From: Actinomycetes bacterium | Lineage (GTDB): Bacteria > Actinomycetota > Thermoleophilia > Gaiellales > Gaiellaceae | NCBI GenBank assembly: GCA_025358355.1 | Contig: JANYJX010000028.1 | Coordinates: forward strand, 1 to 64,000 | Direction of reading: 5' to 3' | DNA: 64,000 bases | Shown: positions 35,888 to 45,314 of the stretch, piece after piece | How the letters are laid out: each line of letters opens with the position of its first letter | Numbering within the stretch: the stretch's first letter is position 1 | Translations under genes and position numbers: made by a program | The notes under the pieces: generated by a model | What the model was told of the DNA's origin: nothing | Databases searched by the model: none | What the model saw: only the letters and a program-made list of their open reading frames with translations

Positions 35888-37248
35888 GCGATGCCGGCCA
35901 TGATCGCTTCGACCACGCGGTCGGCGGCATGCCCATCGACTTCGCCGACGAGCTCTCGCGCTACGCGAGCTCGTTCTGCAGCCAGCTCGCCCGGCTGTGC
36001 AAGCGCGCGCTGGATCGCGGCCGTCACCTCGCTGAAGTGATGCGCGCGGTAGAACGCGTCCGATTCGACGAGATTCTTGTAGTGCTCGCCGCCAACGTTG
36101 TTGATCGCCCAGCTCTCTTCCGGCGGCCCGCCTTCGTCGTAGAGGACGCAGACGGCGGGCCTGTCGTTGACGAGGCTGTCGAGCAGGATCGTGCCGGCAT
36201 TCGAGACGACGCAATCGCCGTGCTGCAGGAGCAGCGCGAGGTCCTCGATATCCGTGTAGCTCGGCGCTTGCACATACAAGCCTTCGTGTCCGAACGCGCC
36301 GGCGAAGCGCTCGCGCCACTCCGAGTCGCGCGGATGCGGGCGGAACAGCAGCTGGAAACGTGTAGCCGACCCGCTTTCCCACCAGGCGACGAGGCGCTCC
36401 ACGAACTGCCGCTCGAACGGCGCGTTCGTCGGCGTGTTCCCCATCACGAGCACGACCGGCCGCGCCGGATCGAGCCCGAAGGTGCGAAGCAGCGCGTCGT
36501 AGTCGGAGCGAGGCCGGCGCTGCTGGAAGACATCCGTCTGTGGCCAGCCGGTAACGACGACGCGCTTGGGCGAGATGTCGTGGTAGCGCTCGAGGTCGTC
36601 CAGCATCACGCCATTCTGGACGAGATAGCGGGCCATGCCCGACCAGATCACACCCTTGCCAACCGTGTGATCCCAGCTCGCGATGTAGCCGACGAGCGGC
36701 AGGCTAAGCCGGTGCGCGGCGACGATCAGCGGCACGTCGACCTGCATCTGCATGTTGCTCAGCACGATCGCGGGGCGCTCGAGGCGCAGCCGCTCCGCGA
36801 GCGAGCGCGGCACGTAGCGCAGCCCGCCGTAGTGCCAGCGCAGCATCAGGCGCTCGATCCAGTCCCAGCGCGGCAGCGGCCCTGCTTTGGTCGGGTCGAG
36901 GAACGTGTTGCGGTGCCCCGGGCGCAGCCGTTCGCGGTGGAAGCCGTACCGCAGGCTGACTCGGAGCGCGAGCGGGTAGAAGCCGATCCGGCGGTCGAGC
37001 CAGCGGTCGACTCGCCGCCAGATGCTCGCCCCGATTCCGACGCGAAGCGGGAACAACTCGTCGCGGTAGGTGACGCTGGCTCCCGCAAGCCGATCGCTCC
37101 AGCCGGCAACGTCGGCGCGAGGCATGAGGAGCACTATCTCGAGCCGTTCGCCGAGCCGCTCGCGAAGCCGATCGACGATGCCGCAGTCGAAGAAGATCCG
37201 CGCCGAAAGCGGATCCGGCAGAACGAGCCAGACGGGATCGCTGCCCAC
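35884..37248 (-). CDS. GT-B-fold surface-glycan protein (CDP-glycerol transferase / epimerase-like)
   Basis: 454 residues, no membrane helix. C-terminal half has VVLVMGNTPTNAPFERQFVE, LLFRPHPRDSEWRERFAG, APSYTDIEDLALLLQHGDCV and VSNAGTILLDSLVNDRPAVC, a donor site like that of TagF/CDP-glycerol glycerophosphotransferases and UDP-GlcNAc 2-epimerases. N-terminal half contains IVLSNMQMQVDVPLIVAAHR and YIASWDHTVGKG. It probably transfers a nucleotide-activated group to the glycan. GTG start one base after the transketolase stop. Confidence 0.72.
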   Translation of the reverse strand: MGSDPVWLVLPDPLSARIFFDCGIVDRLRERLGERLEIVLLMPRADVAGWSDRLAGASVTYRDELFPLRVGIGASIWRRVDRWLDRRIGFYPLALRVSLRYGFHRERLRPGHRNTFLDPTKAGPLPRWDWIERLMLRWHYGGLRYVPRSLAERLRLERPAIVLSNMQMQVDVPLIVAAHRLSLPLVGYIASWDHTVGKGVIWSGMARYLVQNGVMLDDLERYHDISPKRVVVTGWPQTDVFQQRRPRSDYDALLRTFGLDPARPVVLVMGNTPTNAPFERQFVERLVAWWESGSATRFQLLFRPHPRDSEWRERFAGAFGHEGLYVQAPSYTDIEDLALLLQHGDCVVSNAGTILLDSLVNDRPAVCVLYDEGGPPEESWAINNVGGEHYKNLVESDAFYRAHHFSEVTAAIQRALAQPGELAAERARVARELVGEVDGHAADRVVEAIMAGIA

Positions 37249-37249
37249 T

Positions 37250-39202
37250 TCAGCCTCGGGCGAGAATGCGGTCGGCGAGCGACGCGCCGTCGAGCTTGTG
37301 CTGGCGTAGCGCTTCCGGCGGGGTGCCGCACGCGGGCCAGCCTTCGACGCCGAGCACCGTCACCTGCTTGCCATCGAGCGCGCGCCGGATCGCGTCGCCG
37401 AGCCCGCCGACCGGCGCGTGATCTTCGACGACGAAGACCTTCCCGAACGGCGCGACGGTCTCGGCTAGCCAGTCCGCGTCGATGCGGTTCAGCCAAGGCA
37501 GGTCGACGACCTGCATGCGCGTCCCTCGCGCCCGCAACGTGTCCGCGGCAACCAAAGTCTCGTGCAGCATCACCGGCCCGTAGGCGAAGACCAGTGCGTC
37601 GTCGCCTTCGGCAAGAACCGTCCCTCGCCCGACCTCGAGCCGCCAGTCGGCGGCGAACTCGAGCTTGCGCGGCGACGGCCCGATCGCAAGCCGGATCGCG
37701 ACGTTCTCCTCCGCCTGCTCGACGGCCCACCGCACGATCGCGCGCGTTTCCTCGGCGTTCCCCGGATGGACGACCGCACAGTTCGGCAGCGCGCCGAAGA
37801 GCGACGCGTCGCGCACGCTCTGGTGCGACTTCCCCGGCCCGGCGGGGATCAGCCCCGCGTAGTGGCAGGCGTAGATGATCTTCGTCTTCTCGCTCGCGTT
37901 GTTGTAGATCTGCTCGTTCGCGCGCGAGGCGAGGAAGCTCGCGAAGGAGTTGACGACCGGCAGCAGCCCGTGCCGCGCGAGGCCGCCGGCCATCGAGACC
38001 ATGTCCTGCTCGGCGATGCCGTTCTCGATGAACCGCGCAGGATGCGCCAGCTCGAACGCGCGCACGCGGCAATCGGATGCGAGATCGCCGTCGAGAACGA
38101 CGAGCTGCGGATTCGCTTCGGCCAGCTCGAGCAGCGTCTGGCCGTAGACCTCGGCGACGAACTCATCGCTGACCCGCGGCCGCGGCGCCGGCGAGCCCAC
38201 GCCCGATTCAGGCTCGCCCTGCAGCGAAACCGAGCGCTCGTCCTCGCGTGGCGGCACGCCTTCGAGACTCAGCGGCGCCAGGCCCAAGCCCCGGAGCCGG
38301 CCATCAACGCGCCCGCCCAGTTCCGCGTGAGCGCGTGCGAAGTCGTCGTCGCCGGGCGCACCGGCGTGCCAGCGGTACGTCCCGCCACCTTCGGCGAGTG
38401 CGCGCGGATGTTCCATGAACGAGACACCTTTGCCCTTGATCGTGTTCGCGATCAGAACCTTTGGCCGCTCGGTGTCGGCGCGGAACTCCCCGAAGACCCG
38501 GCGGAGCGCGACGTGGTCGTGCCCGTCACAAGTGGCGACGTGCCAACCGAACGCGCCGAGCTTCGCCTCCAGATCGCCGAGCGCGAGGATCTCGTCGGTC
38601 GGCTTGTCGGACTGCAGCTCGTTGCGATCGACGATCACCCATAGGTTCGAGACGCGCTGATGAACGGTCGCCTGCAGCGCCTCGAAATTCTGCCCTTCCT
38701 GCAACTCACCGTCGCCGACCAAGACGACAACGCGCCCACCGCGGCCGAGGAAGCGCTTCGCCCACGCGATCCCGCGGCCCTTCGAAATGCCCATGCCGAG
38801 CGAGCCAGAGTTCGCCTCGATCCCTGGCACACCGATGTCTGGGTGCCCATCGAGGCCACCGAGCCGCCGCAGCCGAAGTAGACGCGATGTCGGGATCACA
38901 CCAAGCGCATGCAGCGCCGCGTACAGGCCCGGCACGTCGTGGCCCTTGGATGAGAAGAAGACGTCGCGATCCGGGTGATCCCAACCGAGCTCCGCAACGT
39001 TCAGCTCCTCGAACAGCAGATGCGTGAACAGATCGAGCGAGCTGAAGCTGGAGCCGAGATGCCCCGAGCCCGCGCGCTTCACAGCCACGAGCGCGTTCGC
39101 GCGGCACATGTCGCCGACGAGAGCGAGCGTGGCATCGGCGCCAGCACCCGCGCCGCGAACGCGGCGGAACTCCTCCGGAGGGATCAGCGACAGCGCCGGC
39201 AC
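37250..39202 (-). CDS. Transketolase, first gene of an eight-gene glycan operon
   Basis: 650 residues, full-length single chain. TPP-binding motif VVVLVGDGELQEGQNFEALQ, substrate histidines in GSGHLGSSFSSLDLF and SSKGHDVPGLYAAL, catalytic glutamate in FIENGIAEQDMVSMAGGLA and YACHYAGLIPAGPGKSHQSV are present. A proline/glutamate-rich linker (about residues 300-350) joins the two halves. GTG start follows the leaderless -10 TACCGT by 7 bases. Being the first gene of a glycan operon, it may build an unusual sugar by two-carbon transfer, or simply be a sugar-phosphate supply enzyme; I cannot tell which. Confidence 0.88.
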   Translation of the reverse strand: MPALSLIPPEEFRRVRGAGAGADATLALVGDMCRANALVAVKRAGSGHLGSSFSSLDLFTHLLFEELNVAELGWDHPDRDVFFSSKGHDVPGLYAALHALGVIPTSRLLRLRRLGGLDGHPDIGVPGIEANSGSLGMGISKGRGIAWAKRFLGRGGRVVVLVGDGELQEGQNFEALQATVHQRVSNLWVIVDRNELQSDKPTDEILALGDLEAKLGAFGWHVATCDGHDHVALRRVFGEFRADTERPKVLIANTIKGKGVSFMEHPRALAEGGGTYRWHAGAPGDDDFARAHAELGGRVDGRLRGLGLAPLSLEGVPPREDERSVSLQGEPESGVGSPAPRPRVSDEFVAEVYGQTLLELAEANPQLVVLDGDLASDCRVRAFELAHPARFIENGIAEQDMVSMAGGLARHGLLPVVNSFASFLASRANEQIYNNASEKTKIIYACHYAGLIPAGPGKSHQSVRDASLFGALPNCAVVHPGNAEETRAIVRWAVEQAEENVAIRLAIGPSPRKLEFAADWRLEVGRGTVLAEGDDALVFAYGPVMLHETLVAADTLRARGTRMQVVDLPWLNRIDADWLAETVAPFGKVFVVEDHAPVGGLGDAIRRALDGKQVTVLGVEGWPACGTPPEALRQHKLDGASLADRILARG

Positions 39203-39209
39203 CGGGCAG

Positions 39210-39215
39210 ACGGTA
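39210..39215 (-). promoter_or_regulatory. Leaderless -10 TACCGT of the transketolase operon
   Basis: TACCGT on the minus strand ends 7 bases before GTG 39202; no Shine-Dalgarno. The following eight genes are spaced by no more than 10 bases and are probably one transcript, with an extra promoter at 30859. Confidence 0.55.
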
Positions 39216-39220
39216 GCTCG

Positions 39221-40060
39221 TTAGGAGCGTTCGAGCAGATCGACCGGCGGGCGCTGCGGGGCGACGAGCTCAGTGAAATCCGATGCCTCGCCTGCGATCT
39301 CGTCCGTCTTCTCGCATTCGAGCAGCAGCTCGCTGGAGCCGGGCCGGTAGTCGGCGTAGCGCGTCACCCGCCGCCAGCCCGTCCACGCGAGCATCAGCCG
39401 CAGCGCGCTGACGGTCGGCACCGCCTTCGCCTTCAGGTTCTTCTCGGGCCAGCGGAGCCGCACGCTCGCGTCGGGGCGGTGGTCGTAGGTCGTCTCGAGC
39501 AACATCGTCCCGCCGAACCGCGTCACCCGGTTCAGCATCGAGAGCAGCGGCAGGTGGTACACCGAGTGGTAGAGCACGCCGAGAAACATGGTGAGATCGA
39601 ACGGCTCGAGCTCCGCTAAACCCTCGGCCGCGCGCAGGTCGCCGTAGACGAAGCGATGCGGCGAGCGAAGCTTGCCCTCCCACTGATCGTGCAGATGGCG
39701 GTCCGACGCGAAGTCGCTGAACACAATCTCGGACGGCCCGAGGTGCTCGTCCAGCCACAGCGAGTGGATGCCGTACTTCGGCCCGACTTCGAGGACGCGC
39801 GCGCCCTTGAAGCGGTCGCCGATCACGTTCGCTAGGCCGTCGACGGTGATCGTCAAGTCGCGCACGCCGCCGTCCTCGACCGTCGTCGCGCGACTGTCCT
39901 GAACCGGAATGTTGCTCGACGAGAATTCCGCGAGCCGGTCGAGATCGACCGGGAAGTCCCACGTCGGGTCGTACGCAGTGAGCCCGAGATGGGGTGCCGC
40001 CTTGATCACGAGCCGCCGGCCGGCGCCGCGCAGAATCCGCTTTGGCCCGCCATCCGCCAC
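39221..40060 (-). CDS. SAM-dependent methyltransferase
   Basis: 279 residues from GTG 40060 (GTG 40078 is an alternative). SAM-binding strand GARVLEVGPKYGIHSLWLDE, then acidic DFASDRHLHDQWEGKL, motif II-like EPFDLTMFLGVLYHSVYHLP and RFGGTMLLETTYDHR. The YHSVYHLPLL block resembles the CmoB/tRNA-wobble-type and sugar O-methyltransferase class I families. Position between two glycan operons suggests methylation of a sugar. The reading frame stays open a long way upstream, but that part is low-complexity antisense to the membrane gene at 40148. Confidence 0.78.
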   Translation of the reverse strand: MADGGPKRILRGAGRRLVIKAAPHLGLTAYDPTWDFPVDLDRLAEFSSSNIPVQDSRATTVEDGGVRDLTITVDGLANVIGDRFKGARVLEVGPKYGIHSLWLDEHLGPSEIVFSDFASDRHLHDQWEGKLRSPHRFVYGDLRAAEGLAELEPFDLTMFLGVLYHSVYHLPLLSMLNRVTRFGGTMLLETTYDHRPDASVRLRWPEKNLKAKAVPTVSALRLMLAWTGWRRVTRYADYRPGSSELLLECEKTDEIAGEASDFTELVAPQRPPVDLLERS

Positions 40061-40147
40061 GCGCCCATGATTCCACACGCGACGGTCGGCGATCGCCCGC
40101 GCGTCTGGCCGCCGGTGCATGATGGGCGCCTTGGTCGGGGAGACTCC

Positions 40148-41860
40148 GTGCACGTAGGCGACATCGTTCCTCCGACGCTCGCCGTCGTCGTCTCGTGGAT
40201 CTTCCTCGGGGCGCTGATCGCCGGGGTCGGGCACGTGACACGGCGTGGGCTGCTGCGCGTTGGCGCGGGCCAGGCCGTCGACTCGTTCAAGCCAGCCGAC
40301 CTGTGGATCGGGCTGGCGGCTCTCGTCGCGTACCTCCAGCTCTGGAGTCTGGTCGCGGCTGTTAGCTGGAAGGCCGCGATCATGCCGGTCGTCGCTGCGC
40401 TCTTCGGCCTCGGGTTGGGCGCTCGCAAGCTGCGCCACTTCAAGGGCGTCTCGCTGTCGTGGCCGGTCGTGGCCGGAGTCGTCGTGGCCGTGTTGTGGCT
40501 CGCGAACCGCTCTCTCGCCGCAGCGTTCTACTACGACCTCGGCCTCTATCACTTCGCCGCGATCGACTACGGATCGCAGTTCGCTGCGATCCCAGGGCTC
40601 GGCAACCTGCACGGCAGGCTCGGTGCTGGAAACGGGCATCTGCTGCTCGTGTCGCTTGTCGACCATGGCCCGTTTGCGCGCTTCGGGTTTCACATCGTGA
40701 ACGGTCTGCTCGCCGTGATTTTGGTCATCGACATCGCCTGGCGCCTTGTTCGTCGGGCGGCTGGTCGACGCTTGGCGTCGTTCACGAACCGGGTTGCGCT
40801 GCTCCTTCTGCCGGTGCTGCTCGTCGCGATCGTCGGGGGCAAGGGAAGCCGTCTCAACAACCCCGATCTCGATTTCGCCGTGTTCATCCTCGTCATGATC
40901 GGGATGCTCTATCTCGTGGAGTGTTTGGAGCTCGGCTTCCGGGCGACACCGGCGCTCGTCGCTGCTGCGTCGCTTTCGCTTGCCGCGACGACGCGACCGC
41001 TCTACTGGCCTCTCGCCGTGGTCGTGGGCGGGATGATCGTTTTCTCGGCGGCGAAGCGAACGCTCTCGGTCCGCGTCGTAGCTGCAGTTCTCTTCCTGCC
41101 GATCGTGTTGCTCGGCGGCTGGATGAGCCGGCAGGCCGTGCTCTCCGGCTACCCGCTGTTTCCTATGACAGCTGGCGGTCTGCCCGTCGATTGGCGGATA
41201 CCGACAGCCGCCGTCCATGAGCTGAACCGCTTCGTCACTTCGTGGGCCCGCTCGCCGGGAGACGACCCAAATGTCGTTCTCGCGTCGTGGCACTGGTTCC
41301 ACCCGTGGCTGCGCAGCCACACGGGCGACCTCGATCTCGCCGGGCCGGCGCTGCTCCTCGCAGGCAGCGTCCCGTTGCTCGCGCGGCGTTCGGCGGAGGA
41401 AGTTCGCCGGCGTCGCGCATGGCGAACGCCGATGCTCGCCATGACGTTGCCCGCACTACCGCTTCTCGTCGTCTGGTTCTTCAACGCGCCCGACCCGCGC
41501 TTCGCGATGGCGTTGCTCTGGCTGCCGCCGCTCGCGCTCGTCGCCTGGGCGCTGCCCGAAAACTTCCGTCGGTCGCGGGTCGCCTACGCGAGCCTCGCCT
41601 GCGTGCTGCTCATAACCCTTGGCCTCGTCGCACACAAAGGTGTCTTCTGGCCGATCGTCTCGAACGGGATCGGGCCACTCGGCACCGAGCCGGTCCCCGG
41701 CGCGGCCGTCGTCCCATTCGTGACGAGATCCGGGTTGGAGATCTACCGGCCGGCGCACGGCGAGCTGTGCTGGCGTGTCGAGCTGTGCACGCCGCGGCCA
41801 CGCTCGGATCTCCGCTTGCGTGGCGCCGACATCAGCCACGGCTTCCGGATCGAGCACTAG
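40148..41860 (+). CDS. Polytopic membrane protein, GT-C-like
   Basis: 570 residues, about 12 hydrophobic segments. FYYDLGLYHFAAIDYGSQFA follows an early helix, a position and style like the acidic first-loop motif of GT-C transferases. Later loops include KGSRLNNPDLDFAVFIL and FFNAPDPRFAMALLWLPPLA. The C-terminal external tail (LEIYRPAHGELCWRVELCTP) has paired cysteines. GTG start is preceded by GGGGAG. First of four membrane genes on this strand; probably sugar transfer on the outer face, but unproven. Confidence 0.7.
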   Translation: MHVGDIVPPTLAVVVSWIFLGALIAGVGHVTRRGLLRVGAGQAVDSFKPADLWIGLAALVAYLQLWSLVAAVSWKAAIMPVVAALFGLGLGARKLRHFKGVSLSWPVVAGVVVAVLWLANRSLAAAFYYDLGLYHFAAIDYGSQFAAIPGLGNLHGRLGAGNGHLLLVSLVDHGPFARFGFHIVNGLLAVILVIDIAWRLVRRAAGRRLASFTNRVALLLLPVLLVAIVGGKGSRLNNPDLDFAVFILVMIGMLYLVECLELGFRATPALVAAASLSLAATTRPLYWPLAVVVGGMIVFSAAKRTLSVRVVAAVLFLPIVLLGGWMSRQAVLSGYPLFPMTAGGLPVDWRIPTAAVHELNRFVTSWARSPGDDPNVVLASWHWFHPWLRSHTGDLDLAGPALLLAGSVPLLARRSAEEVRRRRAWRTPMLAMTLPALPLLVVWFFNAPDPRFAMALLWLPPLALVAWALPENFRRSRVAYASLACVLLITLGLVAHKGVFWPIVSNGIGPLGTEPVPGAAVVPFVTRSGLEIYRPAHGELCWRVELCTPRPRSDLRLRGADISHGFRIEH

Positions 41861-41863
41861 GTT
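41858..41863 (+). promoter_or_regulatory. Leaderless -10 TAGGTT overlapping an upstream stop codon
   Basis: TAGGTT begins with the TAG stop of the upstream gene (41858-41860) and ends 6 bases before TTG 41870. It supports an unusual leaderless TTG start. Confidence 0.5.
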
Positions 41864-41869
41864 CCAGGC

Positions 41870-43459
41870 TTGCGCAGAGTTCTCACCAAGCTCGAGGTGC
41901 TTGTCGCGACGAGCCGAGGAAGCGCCGCGGTCTTCGGTCTCGCGCTCGCTCAGTTCGCTCTCGTCAGCATCGCGCTGCCCGTCCAACCCGGCCGCGACTT
42001 CGGCGACTACCTGTGGTTCTACGTGCAGAGCGGCGACTGGCACTCCGTGTTCGCGATGTCGATGCTGTTCCGCACGCCGGTCGCACCGCTCGTGATCGGA
42101 GCCCCGCTCGATCTCGCCGGCGGCTGGGGGGCGCTTGTCGTAATGGCCCTGCTGTTCGCTCTGTCAGTCGTGGCCTGGACGCGCACCGCACTCGTGTTCG
42201 GTCGCCGGGTCGCACTCGTCACCTCGGCGGCGCTGCTCCTCTTCCCTGGCTACACGATCTTGTTCCACGGGCTTTCGAGCAACGCCGTGTTCGCGACGGC
42301 GTTCGCGGCATTCGCTCTCGCTCTTGTACGGGCTCTCGTCCAGCCGTCGCCGCGCCGGTTTGCGGTGCTCGGACTGACAGTCTCGGTCGCGGCTTTGACG
42401 CGACCCGAGAGCCAATTGCTGATCGTTGTCGCGCTCGTCCCGCTAGTCGGCACGCTCCCCTGGAGGCGTCGTCTGCTGTGCATCGGCGCGTGTCTCTCGG
42501 TCGTCCTCGTCCTGCTTGGAGGCTGGACGCTGAACAACGGCTTGCGCTACGGCGACTACACAGTCGCGCGACGCGGCGTTGCGTACCTGCCGTTTTTCCG
42601 CGCTTTCACAACCGACCACATCGTCTCGCCCGCGAACGGCCCAGCTTCGCGCAAGCTCGCCGCAGCAGTCGAGGCGAATATCCTCACGGAGCAGCCGTAC
42701 CGCGCCTACGGCGTGAGTTCGCAGGCGTTCTTCGCGCGCGGCAAGGACCGTGAGTTCGCCGACCTGCTCAGCCTCTCCGACCGCACCTTCGGCTGGGACG
42801 ACAACTACAACGTCCTGCTCCACGCCGGGCTCGAGGCGGTGCGCACGCACCCTGGTACCTACGCGCGGGGGGCCGGACACACACTCGTCTTCGAACTCTG
42901 GCACCCGCTCTTCATCGGACTCGCAGCAGCGGCCGGACCCACGGTTTCGACACCGGCCACGACGACGGGCGACCCGCTGCCGACGCCGTCCGAAGGCGAT
43001 CTCGTCCCGACTGCCCACGAAGGCGCGTATCTGGCGACACCGGACGGCCACATCCGCGAGGTGTGGACATCGGCAACGGAGCACCACCTCGTCTTCGCCA
43101 AGCCCGGCCAGCGGGCGCAGTACGACACTGTACAAGCTGACGCGTCACGGCTCGGCGCGCGCGTGCCGACGTACGCAGGAAGCGCAACGCTCACTCGCCA
43201 GCTCTCGCGCTCGTCCATGCTCTTCCCGCCGGCATTGCTGTGGCTCGCGGTCGGACTCGTCGGGATCCTCGTGCGGCGTCCAGCGAACGTCCTGATCTCC
43301 GTGGCGCTTGCCGCTGTCGGCCTGCTGATCCTGCTCTTCGAAGCACTCTCCGACTACGCGATCGTGGAGTTCGCCGTGCCGCTGATCCCCGCGTTCATCG
43401 TGTTTGGTGTCGTCGGGCTCGTCGGGACGAGAGGAGTCGGGAACCGGGGACAGTCGTGA
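41870..43459 (+). CDS. Polytopic GT-C-like membrane protein, paralogue B
   Basis: 529 residues from TTG 41870. After helix 1: QPGRDFGDYLWFYVQ and SMLFRTPVAPLVIGAPLDLA. The external half contains DHIVSPANGPASRKLAAAVE and SLSDRTFGWDDNYNVLLHAG, both nearly repeated in the gene at 45315. About 11 helices are predicted by eye. Paralogue of 45315 (close) and 30862 (distant). The conserved aspartate after helix 1 suggests a GT-C transferase using a polyprenyl-linked sugar. Stop overlaps the next GTG. Confidence 0.72.
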   Translation: MRRVLTKLEVLVATSRGSAAVFGLALAQFALVSIALPVQPGRDFGDYLWFYVQSGDWHSVFAMSMLFRTPVAPLVIGAPLDLAGGWGALVVMALLFALSVVAWTRTALVFGRRVALVTSAALLLFPGYTILFHGLSSNAVFATAFAAFALALVRALVQPSPRRFAVLGLTVSVAALTRPESQLLIVVALVPLVGTLPWRRRLLCIGACLSVVLVLLGGWTLNNGLRYGDYTVARRGVAYLPFFRAFTTDHIVSPANGPASRKLAAAVEANILTEQPYRAYGVSSQAFFARGKDREFADLLSLSDRTFGWDDNYNVLLHAGLEAVRTHPGTYARGAGHTLVFELWHPLFIGLAAAAGPTVSTPATTTGDPLPTPSEGDLVPTAHEGAYLATPDGHIREVWTSATEHHLVFAKPGQRAQYDTVQADASRLGARVPTYAGSATLTRQLSRSSMLFPPALLWLAVGLVGILVRRPANVLISVALAAVGLLILLFEALSDYAIVEFAVPLIPAFIVFGVVGLVGTRGVGNRGQS

Positions 43460-45252
43460 GCGTGCGGCGGCACGTATCTCCTCGTGTCGCGCTGGCTTTC
43501 ATCGTGCTCGCGTCGTTCGCCCTCTGGGCGACGCTCGGGTACGTGGCGTCGGTGCCGCGGTTCTTCATGGACGAGATCTACTACATGAAGACAGCGGTGT
43601 CGTTCGCCCAGGGACACGGCCTGCAGTTCGAGGGCACGCCGTGGGGGTACGGGCCGCTGTTCCCCGTCGTGGTCGGTGCCATCGTCCGCCTGACTCCCAA
43701 CCAGGAGGTCGCGTACGAGCTCATGAAGGTCATCAACGCGCTGCTCTTCGCGCTGGCGGCCATCCCAGTTTACCTCCTGTCCCGCAGGCTGCTTCCGCCC
43801 TGGCCAAGCATCGCGGTCGTGGCGTTGTCGGCCGCGATGCCCTCGACGATGTACGCCTCGGTCTCGATGACTGAGAGCCTCGGTTACTTGCTCTCCTGCT
43901 GGGCGATGTACTTGATCGCGCTCTCCCTCGAGCGGCCGAGCGTGCCGCGTCAGGCCGCCGCCCTGGGCGTGATGCTCGTCGCCATCGCGACGCGGCCGCA
44001 GCTTGTCGCGCTCTACGGCGGCTACCTCGTCGGTCTCGGCCTGCTCGGGATCGTCTCCCGTCGGCAGCGCTCGCAGTTCCTATCGAGTTCGCTCTGGCCG
44101 ACCGCGCTCTCGATCGTCGCTGGGCTGGCCTGGCTCGCCTGGCCCCTCGTGCACGGGCGCGGGATCGGCCAGTCCCTCGGCTCCTACTCGGTCCTGGCGC
44201 AATCGTACGACCCGCTCGAAGTCGCGAAATGGTTCGCCTACCACCTCGGGCTCCTAACGCTCTACCTCGGAGTCGTGCCCATGGCGATCGCGCCGATCGT
44301 CGTGATGCGCTGGTGGAAGCAGGCCGAGAACGGCGGGCGCTGCGAAGCGACGTTCGTCTCGCAGTTGGCAGCGCAGAACCTCGTCGGCGTCGGACTGGTC
44401 GCGGCCTTCGCGAGCACACCAGCTGGTCTCGGAATCCTCTACGACCGCTACCTCTTCTACCTCGTCCCGCTGTGGCTGATCGGGCTCGCCGTCTGGCTCC
44501 GCGACGGCATGCCACGGCCGATGCGACCGCTTGTGCTCGGGTCGGTCGGGTCGGTCGTCCTTGTCGCCACGCTCCCGTTTGATGTTGTCGGCGGGCAAAG
44601 TTGGTTCCGTCGATTCGAGGCTGTCGCGACAGGCGTCTGGGGGAAGATCGACCCCGTCACAGCTCGTCTGCCGCTGGTTTCCCTGCGCGCTGCAGCCATT
44701 CTCATGGTCGTCGCGACCGTCGCCATTGTCACCCTCGTCCCTCGCCAGTTCAGGTGGATCCCTCCGGGGATCGTCGCTCTCGTCTTCGCCGCCAATCTCT
44801 CGCTCTCGTGGAGATCCGCGTTCGTGGACGCGAGCGCCTACGGGTTGAGCCCGCCCGGAACACGCACATGGGTCGACGACCGCATCGGCCAGGACGCCCG
44901 TGTGACAGTGCTCATCGTCAATCGAACCTGCCAGCTCGCTGCCCAGGAACGATTCGCCGGGCTCGAGACCGACTTCTTCAACCGTTCGGTTCGGGCGACG
45001 GCGACGCTCGGTGGCGAGGGAGGCCTCGCGCCCACGGCACTCCAGGTTCTTCCCGACGGAGAGCTCAGGCGCCGCTCCGGGAACCGACTGATGACGCGCT
45101 ACGTCGTGGCGCCGGCGGGCGTGAGGCTCCGCGGCAGGCAATTGGCAACAGGCATGTTGCCGCACCTCGTGCTCTGGGATGCCGGAGACGACGTTCGCGT
45201 CCAGAATGCCACCTCGGCACGGCAGGTGCTCGCAACTCCCTGCGCTGGCTGA
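43456..45252 (+). CDS. GT39/ArnT-like membrane glycosyltransferase
   Basis: 598 residues. After helix 1 comes VPRFFMDEIYYMKTAVSFAQ with the DExxY motif of PMT/ArnT-type GT-C enzymes. LTPNQEVAYELMKVINALLF and LSAAMPSTMYASVSMTESLG are also typical (the MTES acidic residue in the next loop). A soluble C-terminal domain of about 150 residues (TWVDDRIGQDARVTVLIVNR onward) lies outside. Transfers a sugar from polyprenyl phosphate to lipid or protein. GTG start overlaps the previous stop (GTGA, 43456-43459). Confidence 0.82.
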   Translation: MSVRRHVSPRVALAFIVLASFALWATLGYVASVPRFFMDEIYYMKTAVSFAQGHGLQFEGTPWGYGPLFPVVVGAIVRLTPNQEVAYELMKVINALLFALAAIPVYLLSRRLLPPWPSIAVVALSAAMPSTMYASVSMTESLGYLLSCWAMYLIALSLERPSVPRQAAALGVMLVAIATRPQLVALYGGYLVGLGLLGIVSRRQRSQFLSSSLWPTALSIVAGLAWLAWPLVHGRGIGQSLGSYSVLAQSYDPLEVAKWFAYHLGLLTLYLGVVPMAIAPIVVMRWWKQAENGGRCEATFVSQLAAQNLVGVGLVAAFASTPAGLGILYDRYLFYLVPLWLIGLAVWLRDGMPRPMRPLVLGSVGSVVLVATLPFDVVGGQSWFRRFEAVATGVWGKIDPVTARLPLVSLRAAAILMVVATVAIVTLVPRQFRWIPPGIVALVFAANLSLSWRSAFVDASAYGLSPPGTRTWVDDRIGQDARVTVLIVNRTCQLAAQERFAGLETDFFNRSVRATATLGGEGGLAPTALQVLPDGELRRRSGNRLMTRYVVAPAGVRLRGRQLATGMLPHLVLWDAGDDVRVQNATSARQVLATPCAG

Positions 45253-45300
45253 ACAGGCGGAGACACCGCGTGTCTCGTGTCGGCGAGCCGAGGCTCTCGC

Positions 45301-45306
45301 TACCCT
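45301..45306 (+). promoter_or_regulatory. Leaderless -10 TACCCT
   Basis: TACCCT ends 8 bases before GTG 45315 and decides that start over an in-frame GTG further upstream. No Shine-Dalgarno. Confidence 0.5.
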
Positions 45307-45314
45307 GGGCACCT

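Noticed and set aside
33497-37878. Long plus-strand frames opposite the glycan operon (about 590 and 650 codons)
   Set aside because: They are antisense to genes with clear family motifs and contain no recognisable domain.
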